A stretch of 64,000 nucleotides of DNA, taken from positions 516,876 to 580,875 of the forward strand of contig JBKBPR010000002.1 in the NCBI GenBank assembly GCA_046293135.1. The letters are read 5' to 3'. The stretch comes from UBA2638 sp046293135 (GTDB taxonomy: Bacteria > Pseudomonadota > Alphaproteobacteria > Micavibrionales > Micavibrionaceae). The notes below the pieces were generated by a model. It was not told the DNA's origin. It worked only from the letters and a program-made list of their open reading frames with translations, and searched no databases. This document shows, piece by piece, positions 40,671 to 49,876 of this stretch (within the stretch, counting starts at the first letter, position 1; each line of letters starts with the position of its first letter). The position numbers and the translations under genes are program-made.

Positions 40671-41390
40671 ATGACCTCTTTGATTATTTTTGATTGCGAC
40701 GGCACGTTGGTCGATACCGAGCTGCTGTATAACACGGTTATATCCGATATGCTCCTTGAGCAGGGCTATAGAGAGTTTACGCCCGCCGCCTGTCTGGAGC
40801 GCTTTACGGGCTTGACCTTGAGCGCAATCCGCAGGCAGGTCGAGCTGGAAAAATCCGTGGATTTGAGCGCCATCATGACTTCGGAGCTTTATGTAGCCCG
40901 CGCACAGGCGCAAATGGATCAAGGGATTGCGGCGATTGCGGGCGCGGATATTCTGATTGAAACCGCCCTCGCCCAAGGCTTTGAGATATGTATAGGCTCG
41001 AATGGTGAGCGCTCCAGCGTGATTAAAAGCCTCAAACTTGCCGGGCTGTATGATTATTTCGGCGGAACGGAAAGTCGTATTTTTACCAAAATTCAGGTTG
41101 AGAATGCCAAACCCGCGCCGGATCTGTTTTTATTCGCAGCGGCGCAAATGACCGCGCTTATGGGTATGGGCGCAGCGCCGCCGAAAACCGTGATCGTGAT
41201 AGAGGATAGCGTAGCCGGTGTTCAGGCGGGCGTAGCCGCAAATATGCGGGTTTGGGGCTATACCGGCTCACATCACGATCCTGAAGCCCATAAAATAACC
41301 TTGCTTGAGAATGGCGCAGAGCGTTGTTTTTCGAGTCTTATCCACATCTCAGATGAATTACAGGGTAAAAAAGAATTTTGCAGCGCTTAA
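40671..41390 (+). CDS. HAD-superfamily hydrolase (phosphoglycolate-phosphatase-like)
   Basis: From ATG 40671 the 239-residue protein begins MTSLIIFDCDGTLVDTELLYN, carrying the HAD nucleophile motif DxDGT. Motif II is Ser in ICIGSNGERS, motif III Lys in ENAKPAPDLFLFAA, and motif IV IVIEDSVAGVQAGVAANM. The helical cap between them is of the subclass I type, as in Gph and beta-phosphoglucomutases. Substrate unknown. The frame is open further up to TTG 40644, but the motif normally lies within a few residues of the start. It interrupts the fabG-acpP pair. Confidence 0.85.
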   Translation: MTSLIIFDCDGTLVDTELLYNTVISDMLLEQGYREFTPAACLERFTGLTLSAIRRQVELEKSVDLSAIMTSELYVARAQAQMDQGIAAIAGADILIETALAQGFEICIGSNGERSSVIKSLKLAGLYDYFGGTESRIFTKIQVENAKPAPDLFLFAAAQMTALMGMGAAPPKTVIVIEDSVAGVQAGVAANMRVWGYTGSHHDPEAHKITLLENGAERCFSSLIHISDELQGKKEFCSA

Positions 41391-41504
41391 GAGCTGTGAT
41401 ACTGAAAATAAAATTCTTGCATTGCGCATATGACCTGATAAAGTTCTGTTCCTGCAAAACACAATGCAAATAGTCATTAACACTAAAAAAGATAAGGAAG
41501 AATT

Positions 41505-41744
41505 ATGAGTGATATTGCTGATCGCGTGAAAAAGATCGTTGTTGAGCATCTTGGCGTGGATGAAGGTAAGGTCAAGGCTGAAGCGAGCTTTATTGATGAT
41601 CTTGGGGCGGACAGCCTTGATACGGTCGAGCTTGTCATGGCATTTGAAGAAGAATTCAATGTCGAGATTCCTGACGATGCGGCTGAGAAAATTCAAACTG
41701 TCGGTGATGCGGTTAAATTCATCGAAGAAAATTCCGGCGAATAA
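41505..41744 (+). CDS. acpP: acyl carrier protein
   Basis: A 79-residue acidic ACP with the phosphopantetheine site DLGADSLDTVELVMAFEEEF (modified Ser in DSL). It begins MSDIADRVKKIVVEHLGVDE and has AAGGAAGAATT before its ATG. A terminator follows at 41798-41827, so it is transcribed largely independently of fabF. ACP carries all intermediates of the fatty acid genes around it. Confidence 0.98.
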   Translation: MSDIADRVKKIVVEHLGVDEGKVKAEASFIDDLGADSLDTVELVMAFEEEFNVEIPDDAAEKIQTVGDAVKFIEENSGE

Positions 41745-41797
41745 TTTCGCGGTTTTTCTGAAACAGGTTTGAAGAAACGATAAGCCATACTACAATC

Positions 41798-41827
41798 AAA
41801 GCCCGCCATATAAGCGGGCTTTTATAT
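41798..41827 (+). terminator. terminator after acpP
   Basis: AAAGCCCGC (41798-41806) and GCGGGCTTT (41814-41822) form a 9-bp stem with a seven-base loop, followed by T/A-rich sequence, 54 bases after acpP. It can attenuate read-through to fabF. Confidence 0.8.
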
Positions 41828-41944
41828 TGGTATATATCAGCGCCAAGCATGGCACAGGGTTTGGCACTGGAATACTGAGATATAAAATTATACTGACATA
41901 TAAAATTATTGAGTGACTTAGTTTTTTAATCGGGAGAAATGTAA

Positions 41945-43216
41945 ATGCGCCGTGTTGTAATAACGGGAATGGGAATGGTATCGCCTCTGGGGATGGGGGT
42001 TGCGCATAACTGGGCGGCTATCACCGCGGGGAAAAGCGGTATCCGCAAGATCGAGGGTTTTGATGTATCCGATATCCCATCGAAAATCGCCGGCATTATT
42101 CCAAGAACCGATTCGCAAGACCCGCAAGATGGCGCGTTTAATCCCGATATCTATGTCGAGCCGAAAGAGCAGCGCAAAACCGATGTTTTCATTACCTATG
42201 GTATGGCCGCCGCGCATGAGGCGGTTATGGATTCGGGCTTTGAGGCCAAAACCGAAGAGCAGCAAAACCGCACAGGGGTTCTGATCGGCTCGGGTATCGG
42301 CGGGCTTGATACAATTTATCAAACCTCAACCTTGATGAACGAAAAGGGCGCACGCCGCGTTTCACCGTTCTTCGTTCCGGCGGCCCTGATTAACCTGACC
42401 AGCGGTCATGTTTCGATTAAATACGGCTTTCGCGGCCCCAACCATTCCGTTGTGACGGCTTGCGCCACAGGCACGCATGCGATTGGTGATGCGGCGCGGC
42501 TGATTGCCTTTGATGATGCTGATGTGATGATTGCGGGCGGCGCCGAGGGCGCAGTCTGCCGTTTGGGCTTGGCGGGATTTGCCGCGGCGCGGGCGTTGAC
42601 AACGGGCTATAATGATACGCCTGAGCGCGCCTCACGGCCTTGGGATCGCGACCGTGACGGATTCGTGATTGGTGAGGGCGCGGGCGTTGTCGTTCTCGAA
42701 GAATATGAACACGCCAAAAAGCGCGGCGCGAAAATATACGGCGAGCTGATCGGCTATGGCTTATCGGGTGATGCGCACCATATCACCGCCCCGTCCGAAG
42801 ATGGCAATGGCGGATATCGGGCGATGCAGGCGGCGCTGAAACGCGCAGGGCTAAACCCCGAGGATGTTGATTATATCAACGCGCATGGCACATCGACCCC
42901 CGTGGGTGACGGGATTGAGTTTGGCGCGGTAAAGCGGCTTTTTGCCAATGCCTTGGACAAGATGGCGATGTCCTCGACGAAATCGGCGATCGGGCACTTG
43001 CTTGGAGCGGCCGGAGCGGTGGAAGCGATCTATTCACTCAAAGCCATGGAAACAGGGGTTTTGCCGCCAACGCTCAATCTGGATAATCCGTCCGACGATT
43101 GCACAGGGATTGATCTTGTGCCGAAAACGGCGAAGGAAAAATCGGTGGGCGTTGTGCTTTCGAATTCCTTTGGTTTTGGCGGCACGAATGCTTCACTGGT
43201 GTTTCGTAAGGTTTAA
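41945..43216 (+). CDS. fabF: 3-oxoacyl-ACP synthase II
   Basis: Condensing enzyme elongating acyl-ACP with malonyl-ACP. The 423-residue protein begins RRVVITGMGMVSPLGMGV. The active-site Cys is in SVVTACATGTHAIGDAARL. The two histidines are in DYINAHGTSTPVGD and SSTKSAIGHLLGAAGAVEAI, and the C-terminus contains SNSFGFGGTNASLVF. The ribosome-binding site is GGGAGAAA. It follows acpP and precedes mltG, as in most alphaproteobacteria. Confidence 0.97.
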   Translation: MRRVVITGMGMVSPLGMGVAHNWAAITAGKSGIRKIEGFDVSDIPSKIAGIIPRTDSQDPQDGAFNPDIYVEPKEQRKTDVFITYGMAAAHEAVMDSGFEAKTEEQQNRTGVLIGSGIGGLDTIYQTSTLMNEKGARRVSPFFVPAALINLTSGHVSIKYGFRGPNHSVVTACATGTHAIGDAARLIAFDDADVMIAGGAEGAVCRLGLAGFAAARALTTGYNDTPERASRPWDRDRDGFVIGEGAGVVVLEEYEHAKKRGAKIYGELIGYGLSGDAHHITAPSEDGNGGYRAMQAALKRAGLNPEDVDYINAHGTSTPVGDGIEFGAVKRLFANALDKMAMSSTKSAIGHLLGAAGAVEAIYSLKAMETGVLPPTLNLDNPSDDCTGIDLVPKTAKEKSVGVVLSNSFGFGGTNASLVFRKV

Positions 43217-43293
43217 GTTGTCATATCAAAGCGCCGCTCAATAAAAATGATTGTGATTGATGGGCATAGTCAATCTTTGCTAGTCTGGTTTCT

Positions 43294-44328
43294 ATGAAAA
43301 AATCCACGCGCCTTATTCTCAATTTTTTTGTTTATAGCTTAACGGTAGTTGTTTTTTGCGTTCTGGCGGGAGGATATTGGATTATTTATGAGTATAAGCG
43401 TTCCGGCCCGCTTGAGGAGTCTGTTCGTATTGAGATACCTCTTGGCCTCGGGGTTACGGGCATTGCAAATGAATTGGAGCGACAGGGCATTATTCGCAAT
43501 GCGATGATCTTTCAGATCGGACAAAAATTTATTGATAATAAGATATTTCTAAAAGCAGGTGAATACGAGCTTACGCCGAATTTGAGCATGCAGGGGGTTG
43601 TTTATGCTCTTCAGTCCGGCCGCGTTATTCAGCGGCAGTTTACGATTCCCGAATGTGTAACCTCCTATGAGGTCATGAATATTTTGAATGCTGTTGACGG
43701 ACTGGAAGGTCAAATTCACATGCCGCCGCTAGAAGGCAGTGTTTTTCCCAATACTTATTTCTACATCAAGGGCGAAGACCGACAAACCGTTCTGGAGAGA
43801 ATGCAATCGGAAATGGATTTGATCTTGGAAACGGCGTGGCGTTTACATGGTCACAACATTCCTCAGTTCAAAACACCGCAAGAAGTTATGATTTTGGCTT
43901 CGATTGTCGAGAAAGAGACCGGAAAGGTCGAAGAGCGCCCAAAGGTTGCGGGGTTGTTTCTCAATCGTTTGCGGCAGGGGATGCGCCTGCAATCCGACCC
44001 GACGGTTATATACGGAATTGTAAGCGGTCGGCCGCAGACAGGTGGAGAAGGCCCTCTCGGCCGCCGTATGACGCGCCGCGATTGGGAGTTTGATTCCCCA
44101 TACAACACATATTTATATGCAGGTTTGCCGCCGACACCGATTTGTAATCCCGGCAAGGCTTCGATTGAAGCGGTTTTGAATCCGGAGCGCCATAGCTATA
44201 TCTATATGGTTGCTGACGGAACGGGCGGGCATGCTTTTGCCGAAACTTTACGCGAACACAATGCCAATGTTGCCAAATGGCGCGCGGTTCGTGATGCGCC
44301 AAAGCCGCCTGCGGCTGCGGCTGAGTAA
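43294..44328 (+). CDS. mltG: endolytic peptidoglycan transglycosylase MltG
   Basis: A 344-residue inner-membrane YceG/MltG-family lytic transglycosylase that cuts nascent glycan and sets strand length. A single N-terminal helix (LILNFFVYSLTVVVFCVLAGGYWII) precedes a LysM-like region (SVRIEIPLGLGVTGIANELERQGII). The catalytic domain shows PPLEGSVFPNTYFY, the Glu in ILASIVEKETGK, FLNRLRQGMRLQSDPTVIYG and GLPPTPICNPGKASIEAVLNP. Placement right after fabF is the standard linkage of cell-wall and lipid synthesis. Confidence 0.95.
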   Translation: MKKSTRLILNFFVYSLTVVVFCVLAGGYWIIYEYKRSGPLEESVRIEIPLGLGVTGIANELERQGIIRNAMIFQIGQKFIDNKIFLKAGEYELTPNLSMQGVVYALQSGRVIQRQFTIPECVTSYEVMNILNAVDGLEGQIHMPPLEGSVFPNTYFYIKGEDRQTVLERMQSEMDLILETAWRLHGHNIPQFKTPQEVMILASIVEKETGKVEERPKVAGLFLNRLRQGMRLQSDPTVIYGIVSGRPQTGGEGPLGRRMTRRDWEFDSPYNTYLYAGLPPTPICNPGKASIEAVLNPERHSYIYMVADGTGGHAFAETLREHNANVAKWRAVRDAPKPPAAAAE

Positions 44329-44383
44329 GAGATAGCTTATCAAGCGATTTAATGGCTCTAAAAAATATCGGCGAGAGCAGCGC

Positions 44384-45058
44384 TTATTGATCGTCTTGTT
44401 GTGAGCCGCGCTTATTCAGCGGTTTTCCCGTGAGCGGTCTGCCTGTATTGCCGCGCCCATAATTCGAGCCTTCGGCTCTGCGGTTTCCGCCAGAATAGTT
44501 ACCGCCGCCACTACTACTTCCACTACTGCCACTGCCAAGCCCCATCCCCGGCGCGTTGATACTCGGCGCAGCGGTCGGGCGAACTTCCTGCGCATAGCGG
44601 CGCGCCAAATGCGGCGCAAATTCGAGCGCGGAGGGGCTGGCATCGCCCAAGATACAGCCCATCGTATCCTCATCACCCAAATCTTCGCGGAAGACGGGCT
44701 GACCCGCGATACATTGTTTGATGAAATAACCGAATTGCGCCAGCGGCGTATCATTGACTTGCATGCCCATCATTTCGGCGCGATAGGGATCATCGCTGAA
44801 CATCAGCGGCACTTGATAGGCTTGGCCGATATGATTGTTTTTGACCGCGCCGATATGGATAATATTGTTAAGGTCGAGATAATGCGCGAATTCTTCCTCC
44901 ACAGGGATATTGAGATCCATATAATCCATATCCGCAAATTCGAGCGTTAAAATCGCGCTTTCGGTATCAAAGAGAACGCCCGCCACCTTTTTGACGAGGT
45001 TTTCACTGGTGATCAGCCCAGCCTCGCCCTCTTGCGTGAATAATAAATCAATGTTCAT
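44384..45058 (-). CDS. hypothetical protein with Gly/Ser/Asn-rich tail
   Basis: A 224-residue protein without a signal peptide. The first 150 residues look globular and acidic, e.g. FDTESAILTLEFADMDYMDLNIPVEEEF and FAHYLDLNNIIHIGAVKNNHIGQAYQVPLMF. The C-terminal 60 residues are low-complexity (GSGSSGSSSGGGNYSGGN, then Arg/Gly/Asn), like linker or RNA-binding tails. Two cysteines occur (QCIAGQ, GCILGD). I recognise no family. It is divergent from asnB across a 90-base gap containing an inverted repeat. Confidence 0.6.
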   Translation of the reverse strand: MNIDLLFTQEGEAGLITSENLVKKVAGVLFDTESAILTLEFADMDYMDLNIPVEEEFAHYLDLNNIIHIGAVKNNHIGQAYQVPLMFSDDPYRAEMMGMQVNDTPLAQFGYFIKQCIAGQPVFREDLGDEDTMGCILGDASPSALEFAPHLARRYAQEVRPTAAPSINAPGMGLGSGSSGSSSGGGNYSGGNRRAEGSNYGRGNTGRPLTGKPLNKRGSQQDDQ

Positions 45059-45091
45059 TTATGAACTCGTTTCCTGTAAGGTTCTCACCTG

Positions 45092-45116
45092 ATATATAGT
45101 ATGACCTATATATAAT
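45092..45116. promoter_or_regulatory. inverted repeat overlapping a TATAAT box, upstream of asnB
   Basis: ATATATAG (45092-45099) and CTATATAT (45106-45113) are perfect inverted repeats six bases apart. The right half overlaps TATAAT (45111-45116), a consensus -10 about 32 bases before asnB, with no clear -35 (CCTGAT). It may be a repressor or activator site. Confidence 0.4.
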
Positions 45117-45147
45117 ATCACTTTAACCCGAATAGTATAAATTTTTC

Positions 45148-47130
45148 ATGTGCGGCATTGCGGGCTTTTTGACCCTTCAGAGCAAATATTCCAAAACCGA
45201 GCTTCACGCACATATGCGGGGAATGACCGATGCATTGAGCCATCGCGGGATTGACGGGGGCGGTATTTGGCAAGACCCTGACATTGGCTGCGTATTGGGG
45301 CATCGCCGCTTGTCGATTATTGATGTTTCCGATGACGGGGCGCAGCCGATGGAATCGCCATCAGGCCGCTATATGATTGTTTTTAATGGCGAGATTTATA
45401 ACTTCCAATCGATCCGCCGCGAGCTTGAAGCGCATATCACCTTTAACGGGCGTTCAGATACCGAAGTGATGCTGGCCGCGATCGAGATATGGGGGCTGAA
45501 CCAAGCCTTGCAGAAATTCAACGGTATGTTTGCCTTTGCATTATGGGACAGGCAGGAGCGCGTTTTGCATTTCGCCCGCGACCGTTTGGGCAAAAAGCCG
45601 CTTTATATCGGCTGGGCGGGAAAAACGCTGGTATTCGGCTCAGAACTGAAAGCGCTTTGTGCCTATCCCGAATTTGCAAAAATGCTTTGTCCCAAGGCTT
45701 TGGCGCTATATTTCCGCAGCTCCGCTATGTCCGCGCCCTATACGATCTATAAAAATGTCTGGAGCTTGAAACCCGCACATCGTTTGAAAATCGCGTTCTC
45801 GCAATTTGAAGCCGGCCGCGATTTATCTTCGGAGATGGAGCCGTATTGGGATGGGCTTGATGTGCTTTCTCAAGCGCGGCTGCAATCGGATATGCATAGC
45901 CAAAGCGATGAGGATGTGATTGCGCATATTGAAGGGCTGATCGGGGCGTGTGTTGAGGAGCGCATGATCTCCGATGTGCCGCTGGGCGCGTTCTTATCGG
46001 GCGGAATTGATAGCTCCCTCGTCGTTTCCCTGATGCAAAAATATAGCGCCAAGCCCGTGCAGACCTATACGATCGGCTTTGATGTCAAAGGCTTTAACGA
46101 GGCCGATCACGCCGCAAAAATCGCGCAGCATTTGGGAACGGATCATCACGCCCATATCCTGAGGCCGCAAGATGCGCTTGATGTTATTCCGCATCTCTCC
46201 TCGATGTTTGATGAGCCTTTTGCGGATATATCGGCTATTCCGACCTATCTGGTGAGCAAATTTGCGCGTCAGTCAGTGACGGTTGCGCTATCGGGTGATG
46301 GCGGTGATGAGATGTTCGGCGGATATAATCGCCATGTTCTGGGGCCTAAAATCTGGGCGCGGACGCGGTATTTGCCAAAGCCGCTCAAACATATAATAGC
46401 GGCGGCGATGCATACGATGCCGACACGCGGTTGGGATATGATGTTACCGTTTTTGCCGAGCGCCGGAACGCGCATTCACAAGGCTGCTGATATTTTCGGG
46501 CTGCATGAGGAGCGCGATATTTATGAGCGCCTAAGCCGTACCTGGTTTGATACGGATGATATATTGCTGGGACGCGATGGCGATGGTGGCAGCTCTTATG
46601 GCGATGCGGGTGATGCGGGCGGCACTTATTCCACCGCCGAAAATCTGGAGCATTTGGAGCATCTGAGCTTTGCTGAAAAAATGATGATATGGGATACGCT
46701 CGGCTATTTGCCCGATGATATTTTGGTGAAGGCCGACCGCGCCAGTATGGCGGTTTCATTGGAAATGCGAGCGCCGCTGCTCGATCAAAAAATATTCGCC
46801 GTGAGCTGGAGCTTGCCCGAACGCTTTAAAATTCGTCACGGCAAGGGCAAGTGGATTTTGCGGGAAATTCTGGCGCGGCACGTCCCCAGAGCGCTATTCG
46901 AAAGGCCGAAGCAAGGCTTTACGATGCCCGTTGGCGACTGGCTGCGCGGTGATTTACGCGATTGGGCGGAAACGCTTTTGGACGCTAAAGCCATTGCACA
47001 TGACGGGATTTTGAACGCTGCTATGGTGCAAAAAATATGGCACGCTCATCTTAATGGGCAGGGCAATCACACGCAAAAGCTTTGGAGTGTTTTGATGTTC
47101 CAAAGCTGGAAACAAAAATGGATGCCGTAA
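45148..47130 (+). CDS. asnB: asparagine synthetase (glutamine-hydrolysing), exopolysaccharide type
   Basis: A 660-residue AsnB. The class II glutaminase domain starts MCGIAGF with the catalytic Cys2 and has GHRRLSIIDVS and MIVFNGEIYNFQSIR. The synthetase domain has the ATP P-loop FLSGGIDSSLVVSLM, then ALSGDGGDEMFGGYNRH and VSLEMRAPLLDQ. Around 471-495 is a Gly/Asp-rich insert (GRDGDGGSSYGDAGDAGG). Such AsnB proteins often lie in surface polysaccharide loci and amidate sugar acids, and a glycosyltransferase gene follows here at six bases. The natural substrate could be aspartate or a uronic-acid type sugar. Confidence 0.9.
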   Translation: MCGIAGFLTLQSKYSKTELHAHMRGMTDALSHRGIDGGGIWQDPDIGCVLGHRRLSIIDVSDDGAQPMESPSGRYMIVFNGEIYNFQSIRRELEAHITFNGRSDTEVMLAAIEIWGLNQALQKFNGMFAFALWDRQERVLHFARDRLGKKPLYIGWAGKTLVFGSELKALCAYPEFAKMLCPKALALYFRSSAMSAPYTIYKNVWSLKPAHRLKIAFSQFEAGRDLSSEMEPYWDGLDVLSQARLQSDMHSQSDEDVIAHIEGLIGACVEERMISDVPLGAFLSGGIDSSLVVSLMQKYSAKPVQTYTIGFDVKGFNEADHAAKIAQHLGTDHHAHILRPQDALDVIPHLSSMFDEPFADISAIPTYLVSKFARQSVTVALSGDGGDEMFGGYNRHVLGPKIWARTRYLPKPLKHIIAAAMHTMPTRGWDMMLPFLPSAGTRIHKAADIFGLHEERDIYERLSRTWFDTDDILLGRDGDGGSSYGDAGDAGGTYSTAENLEHLEHLSFAEKMMIWDTLGYLPDDILVKADRASMAVSLEMRAPLLDQKIFAVSWSLPERFKIRHGKGKWILREILARHVPRALFERPKQGFTMPVGDWLRGDLRDWAETLLDAKAIAHDGILNAAMVQKIWHAHLNGQGNHTQKLWSVLMFQSWKQKWMP

Positions 47131-47135
47131 AGCGC

Positions 47136-48290
47136 ATGGAAAAAAAGTTGCTCTATATTTTTGATTATCAGGATCATAAAAGCCGTATCCCGCTGGCTTT
47201 GGCGGCGCAAAAGCAGGGCTATGCGGTGCGTTTGGGGCTTATTGCCACATCTGACATACCGCCGTTAGAGCTTGATTTTCTGCGCAAGAATTTTTCGGAT
47301 ATATTTAAGGTTTCAAAACCAAAGCGCAAATTCAATCCGTTCGGCCTTATCAAAACCGTTTTGGATATGCGCAAGATTTTAAGGTCGCAAAACCCTGATA
47401 TCGTCCATGTCGTCACTTTGAAATACAGTTTTTTATTTTCTTTTGCGGCGTTGTTTACGCCCGCGACAACAAAGCGGCTTTATACGATTGCGGGGCTTGG
47501 GTTTTTATTTCGTTCGGAGGGGATCAAGCCCAAGGCGCTGCAATGGCTGCTTGCGCCGTTCTTGAAATATGCGCTCAAACACCCTGCCGCGCATCTGATC
47601 TTTCAAAACAGCGATGACAGGGATTTGTTGATTGCAAAATCCTATGCTGATCCCGCGCGGGCTTATTTGGTGATTAGCTCCGGCGTTGATTTGCAGAGAT
47701 TTATCGCCCAGCCCGCGCCGAACAATACCCCGCCTATCGTGTTGATGCCGACGCGGTTGGTGCGCGAAAAGGGTGTCCATATTTTCTTCGAAGCGGCCAA
47801 AATTTTGCAGCAAAAGGGCGCAAATGTAAAATTTCAAATTGCCGGCGGGCTGACCGCACATAACCCGCAAGCCATCACCGCGCAGGAGATGCAAGGCTTG
47901 CTCAAGGCTGCGCCATATGTGGAGTGGCTGGGGGAGGTTTTCGATATGCCCGCCTGTCTTGCGGCGGCGGATATTGTTGTTTATCCATCTTATTACGGTG
48001 AGGGCGTACCGCGCGTTTTGATTGAGGCCTGTGCGAGCGGACGACCAATCATCACAACTGATCATACAGGCTGCCGCGAAACGGTGCGTGAGGGCGTGAA
48101 TGGTTATCTCGTGCCGATTAAAAACGTTCCCGCCGTTGCGATCGCTTTGGAAAGAATGCTCAGTGACCAAGCGCTGCGATCAGAGATGGGACGCCAAAGC
48201 CGCCTTCTCGCCGAAGAAAAATTTGCGCTAGAAAAGATCAATGCTGAAACACTGGCCTGCTATGCCCGCATTTTGAATATGGCGGAATAG
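47136..48290 (+). CDS. glycosyltransferase family 4-like
   Basis: ATG 47136 gives 384 residues; upstream ATG 47118 overlaps asnB and is also possible. It has a GT-B fold: an N-terminal Rossmann domain with LLYIFDYQDHKSRIPLALAAQKQGY, PDIVHVVTLKYS and the linker VISSGVDLQRF. The C-terminal domain contains MPTRLVREKGVHIFFEAAKIL and YPSYYGEGVPRVLIEACASGRPIITTDHTG, the EX7E region with donor-binding Glu. This is a typical GT4 (WcaI/PelF-like) enzyme for surface polysaccharide or lipid-linked sugar. Co-transcribed with asnB. Confidence 0.88.
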   Translation: MEKKLLYIFDYQDHKSRIPLALAAQKQGYAVRLGLIATSDIPPLELDFLRKNFSDIFKVSKPKRKFNPFGLIKTVLDMRKILRSQNPDIVHVVTLKYSFLFSFAALFTPATTKRLYTIAGLGFLFRSEGIKPKALQWLLAPFLKYALKHPAAHLIFQNSDDRDLLIAKSYADPARAYLVISSGVDLQRFIAQPAPNNTPPIVLMPTRLVREKGVHIFFEAAKILQQKGANVKFQIAGGLTAHNPQAITAQEMQGLLKAAPYVEWLGEVFDMPACLAAADIVVYPSYYGEGVPRVLIEACASGRPIITTDHTGCRETVREGVNGYLVPIKNVPAVAIALERMLSDQALRSEMGRQSRLLAEEKFALEKINAETLACYARILNMAE

Positions 48291-48308
48291 AAATAGCCGA
48301 GTGAATTA

Positions 48309-49169
48309 CTACAGTCCATTAATGCGGTATTCAATCGCATCCCTGCCATTGCTGAGCGAGAGGATAATGTCCGCCCCTGCAAACGGGCTTTCTGCATCCT
48401 CATAGAGCGCGCGAATATCTTCAGGAATATCAAGGCTGAGGATGGCTTCATTGCGATTATCGCCGCGCTGCTCGATTGTGGCCGCGCTGGCCAAGGCTAC
48501 GCCGTCAATCTCGACGATCAATTCAGCCTGATTAAAACCGCGCTGGCTGTAAGTGGCGATGGCTAGTTTATCTTTGGTCAGCGTGGTGTTTTCAATTTTG
48601 AGTGTGTTGATATTGCCCTGCGCCGGCGCTCTGGAATGGGCATGGATGATAAGCGGAGTATGCATTGAGTTTTCTTGTGGTTCGGCGGGGATTTCAAGCT
48701 GCGAGCGGAATGTGACAGGAATACAAATATCGCGGCAAATCATCGCATTTAAATTCAGATCCAGTATCACGGGCAAGGTTTTATCATCAGCCTGAATGAG
48801 CAAGGGCAGCATAAAATCACCCTCATAGCCGAAGGTCGTCATACCCATTTCGTCATAGCGTTTGGGGAAGGGAAAAAGCGCTTCAGCCGCGCTAAGATTG
48901 CCAGAACCGCTCCAGTCAAATCGTGGGGGCAGGCCAGATTCGCCGGAGCTGCGCCAATAGGTGTGCCAACCACTGCCCAAGCGAATCTGCAATGCGGCGC
49001 GATAGCCCGCCTCACGGCTCAAAGCATCATTCGAGCCGAGCAAGCGGATTTGCATGTCGTCTTGCGTGCTCCATGGGCTTTCAATGGCCAAGGACGGCGC
49101 AGCAAAGGCCATTGTAAAGATAAACACAAACAGGCAAATGGAAGTGGGAAGGAAAGAAAATCGGCGCAT
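48309..49169 (-). CDS. DsbD N-terminal-like secreted redox protein
   Basis: A 286-residue exported protein (signal peptide FLPTSICLFVFIFTMAFAAPSLA). The body matches the DsbD alpha (DsbC/DsbD_N-like) immunoglobulin fold: GWHTYWRSSGESGLPPRFDWSGSGNL, PKRYDEMGMTTFGYEGDFMLPL and NLNAMICRDICIPV. The last part contains the CxxxC pair that in DsbD-alpha shuttles electrons. There is no membrane core or thioredoxin C-domain, so it is a stand-alone domain or paired with proteins elsewhere. It probably acts in periplasmic thiol reduction, copper tolerance or c-type cytochrome maturation. Convergent with the glycosyltransferase. Confidence 0.75.
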   Translation of the reverse strand: MRRFSFLPTSICLFVFIFTMAFAAPSLAIESPWSTQDDMQIRLLGSNDALSREAGYRAALQIRLGSGWHTYWRSSGESGLPPRFDWSGSGNLSAAEALFPFPKRYDEMGMTTFGYEGDFMLPLLIQADDKTLPVILDLNLNAMICRDICIPVTFRSQLEIPAEPQENSMHTPLIIHAHSRAPAQGNINTLKIENTTLTKDKLAIATYSQRGFNQAELIVEIDGVALASAATIEQRGDNRNEAILSLDIPEDIRALYEDAESPFAGADIILSLSNGRDAIEYRINGL

Positions 49170-49227
49170 CGCTCATCCGCAACAAAAATACTGCTATTTT
49201 GATATATATTGATGTAATCTTAAGCCT

Positions 49228-49809
49228 ATGAAAGACAAGCCGCAATATCTGAATGGGAAATTATTGATCGCCATGCCGGGGATGGGGGATTTCCGTTTTC
49301 ACAAATCGGTGATTTATATCTGCGCCCATGATGCGCAGGGAGCGATGGGGCTGATCGTCAATCAACCGCTGCCGGGGCTTGAGTTTTCCGAGCTTCTGGA
49401 ACAGCTTGAAATCCTCAAAGGCCGTGAACAAGATCAGATCAAAATTCCTGATATCACGGTGATGCATGGCGGCCCTGTCGAGGGCGCGCGCGGGTTTTTG
49501 CTGCATTCCAATGATTTTGTGCGCAAGGATACGGTAAAGGTCGATGAGCAGTTTTTTGTGACGGGAACGCTTGATGCGCTGCGTGATGCGGTGGTTGAAA
49601 CCGCGCCCGAAAAAAGCCTTTTTATTCTGGGCTATGCCGGATGGACGAGCGGCCAGCTTGATCAGGAATTACAGCAAAATGCGTGGCTGGTTGCGGATGG
49701 AAATCCCGATATTGTCTTTAACCCCGATCCCGATGTGAAATGGGATATGGCTGTAAAAGCGCTTGGGATTGATCCGGCTATGCTATCAGCCACAGGCGGC
49801 AGCGCATAG
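49228..49809 (+). CDS. YqgE/AlgH family protein
   Basis: A 193-residue protein of the UPF0301/AlgH family. It starts YLNGKLLIAMPGMGDFRFHKSVIYICAHDAQGAMGLIVNQPL, and has VMHGGPVEGARGFLLHS and YAGWTSGQLDQELQQNAW. These match the family from start to end. The protein is cytosolic; a transcription or RNA-linked role has been proposed for AlgH, but the true function is unsettled. It stands alone, divergent from the DsbD-N gene and convergent with the M16 peptidase. Confidence 0.92.
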   Translation: MKDKPQYLNGKLLIAMPGMGDFRFHKSVIYICAHDAQGAMGLIVNQPLPGLEFSELLEQLEILKGREQDQIKIPDITVMHGGPVEGARGFLLHSNDFVRKDTVKVDEQFFVTGTLDALRDAVVETAPEKSLFILGYAGWTSGQLDQELQQNAWLVADGNPDIVFNPDPDVKWDMAVKALGIDPAMLSATGGSA

Positions 49810-49876
49810 AGTCGCGCGCACAGCTCTTTTATAAGCCTCGATCAATCTCGTTCTTATCAATAAGTAAGCACAATTG

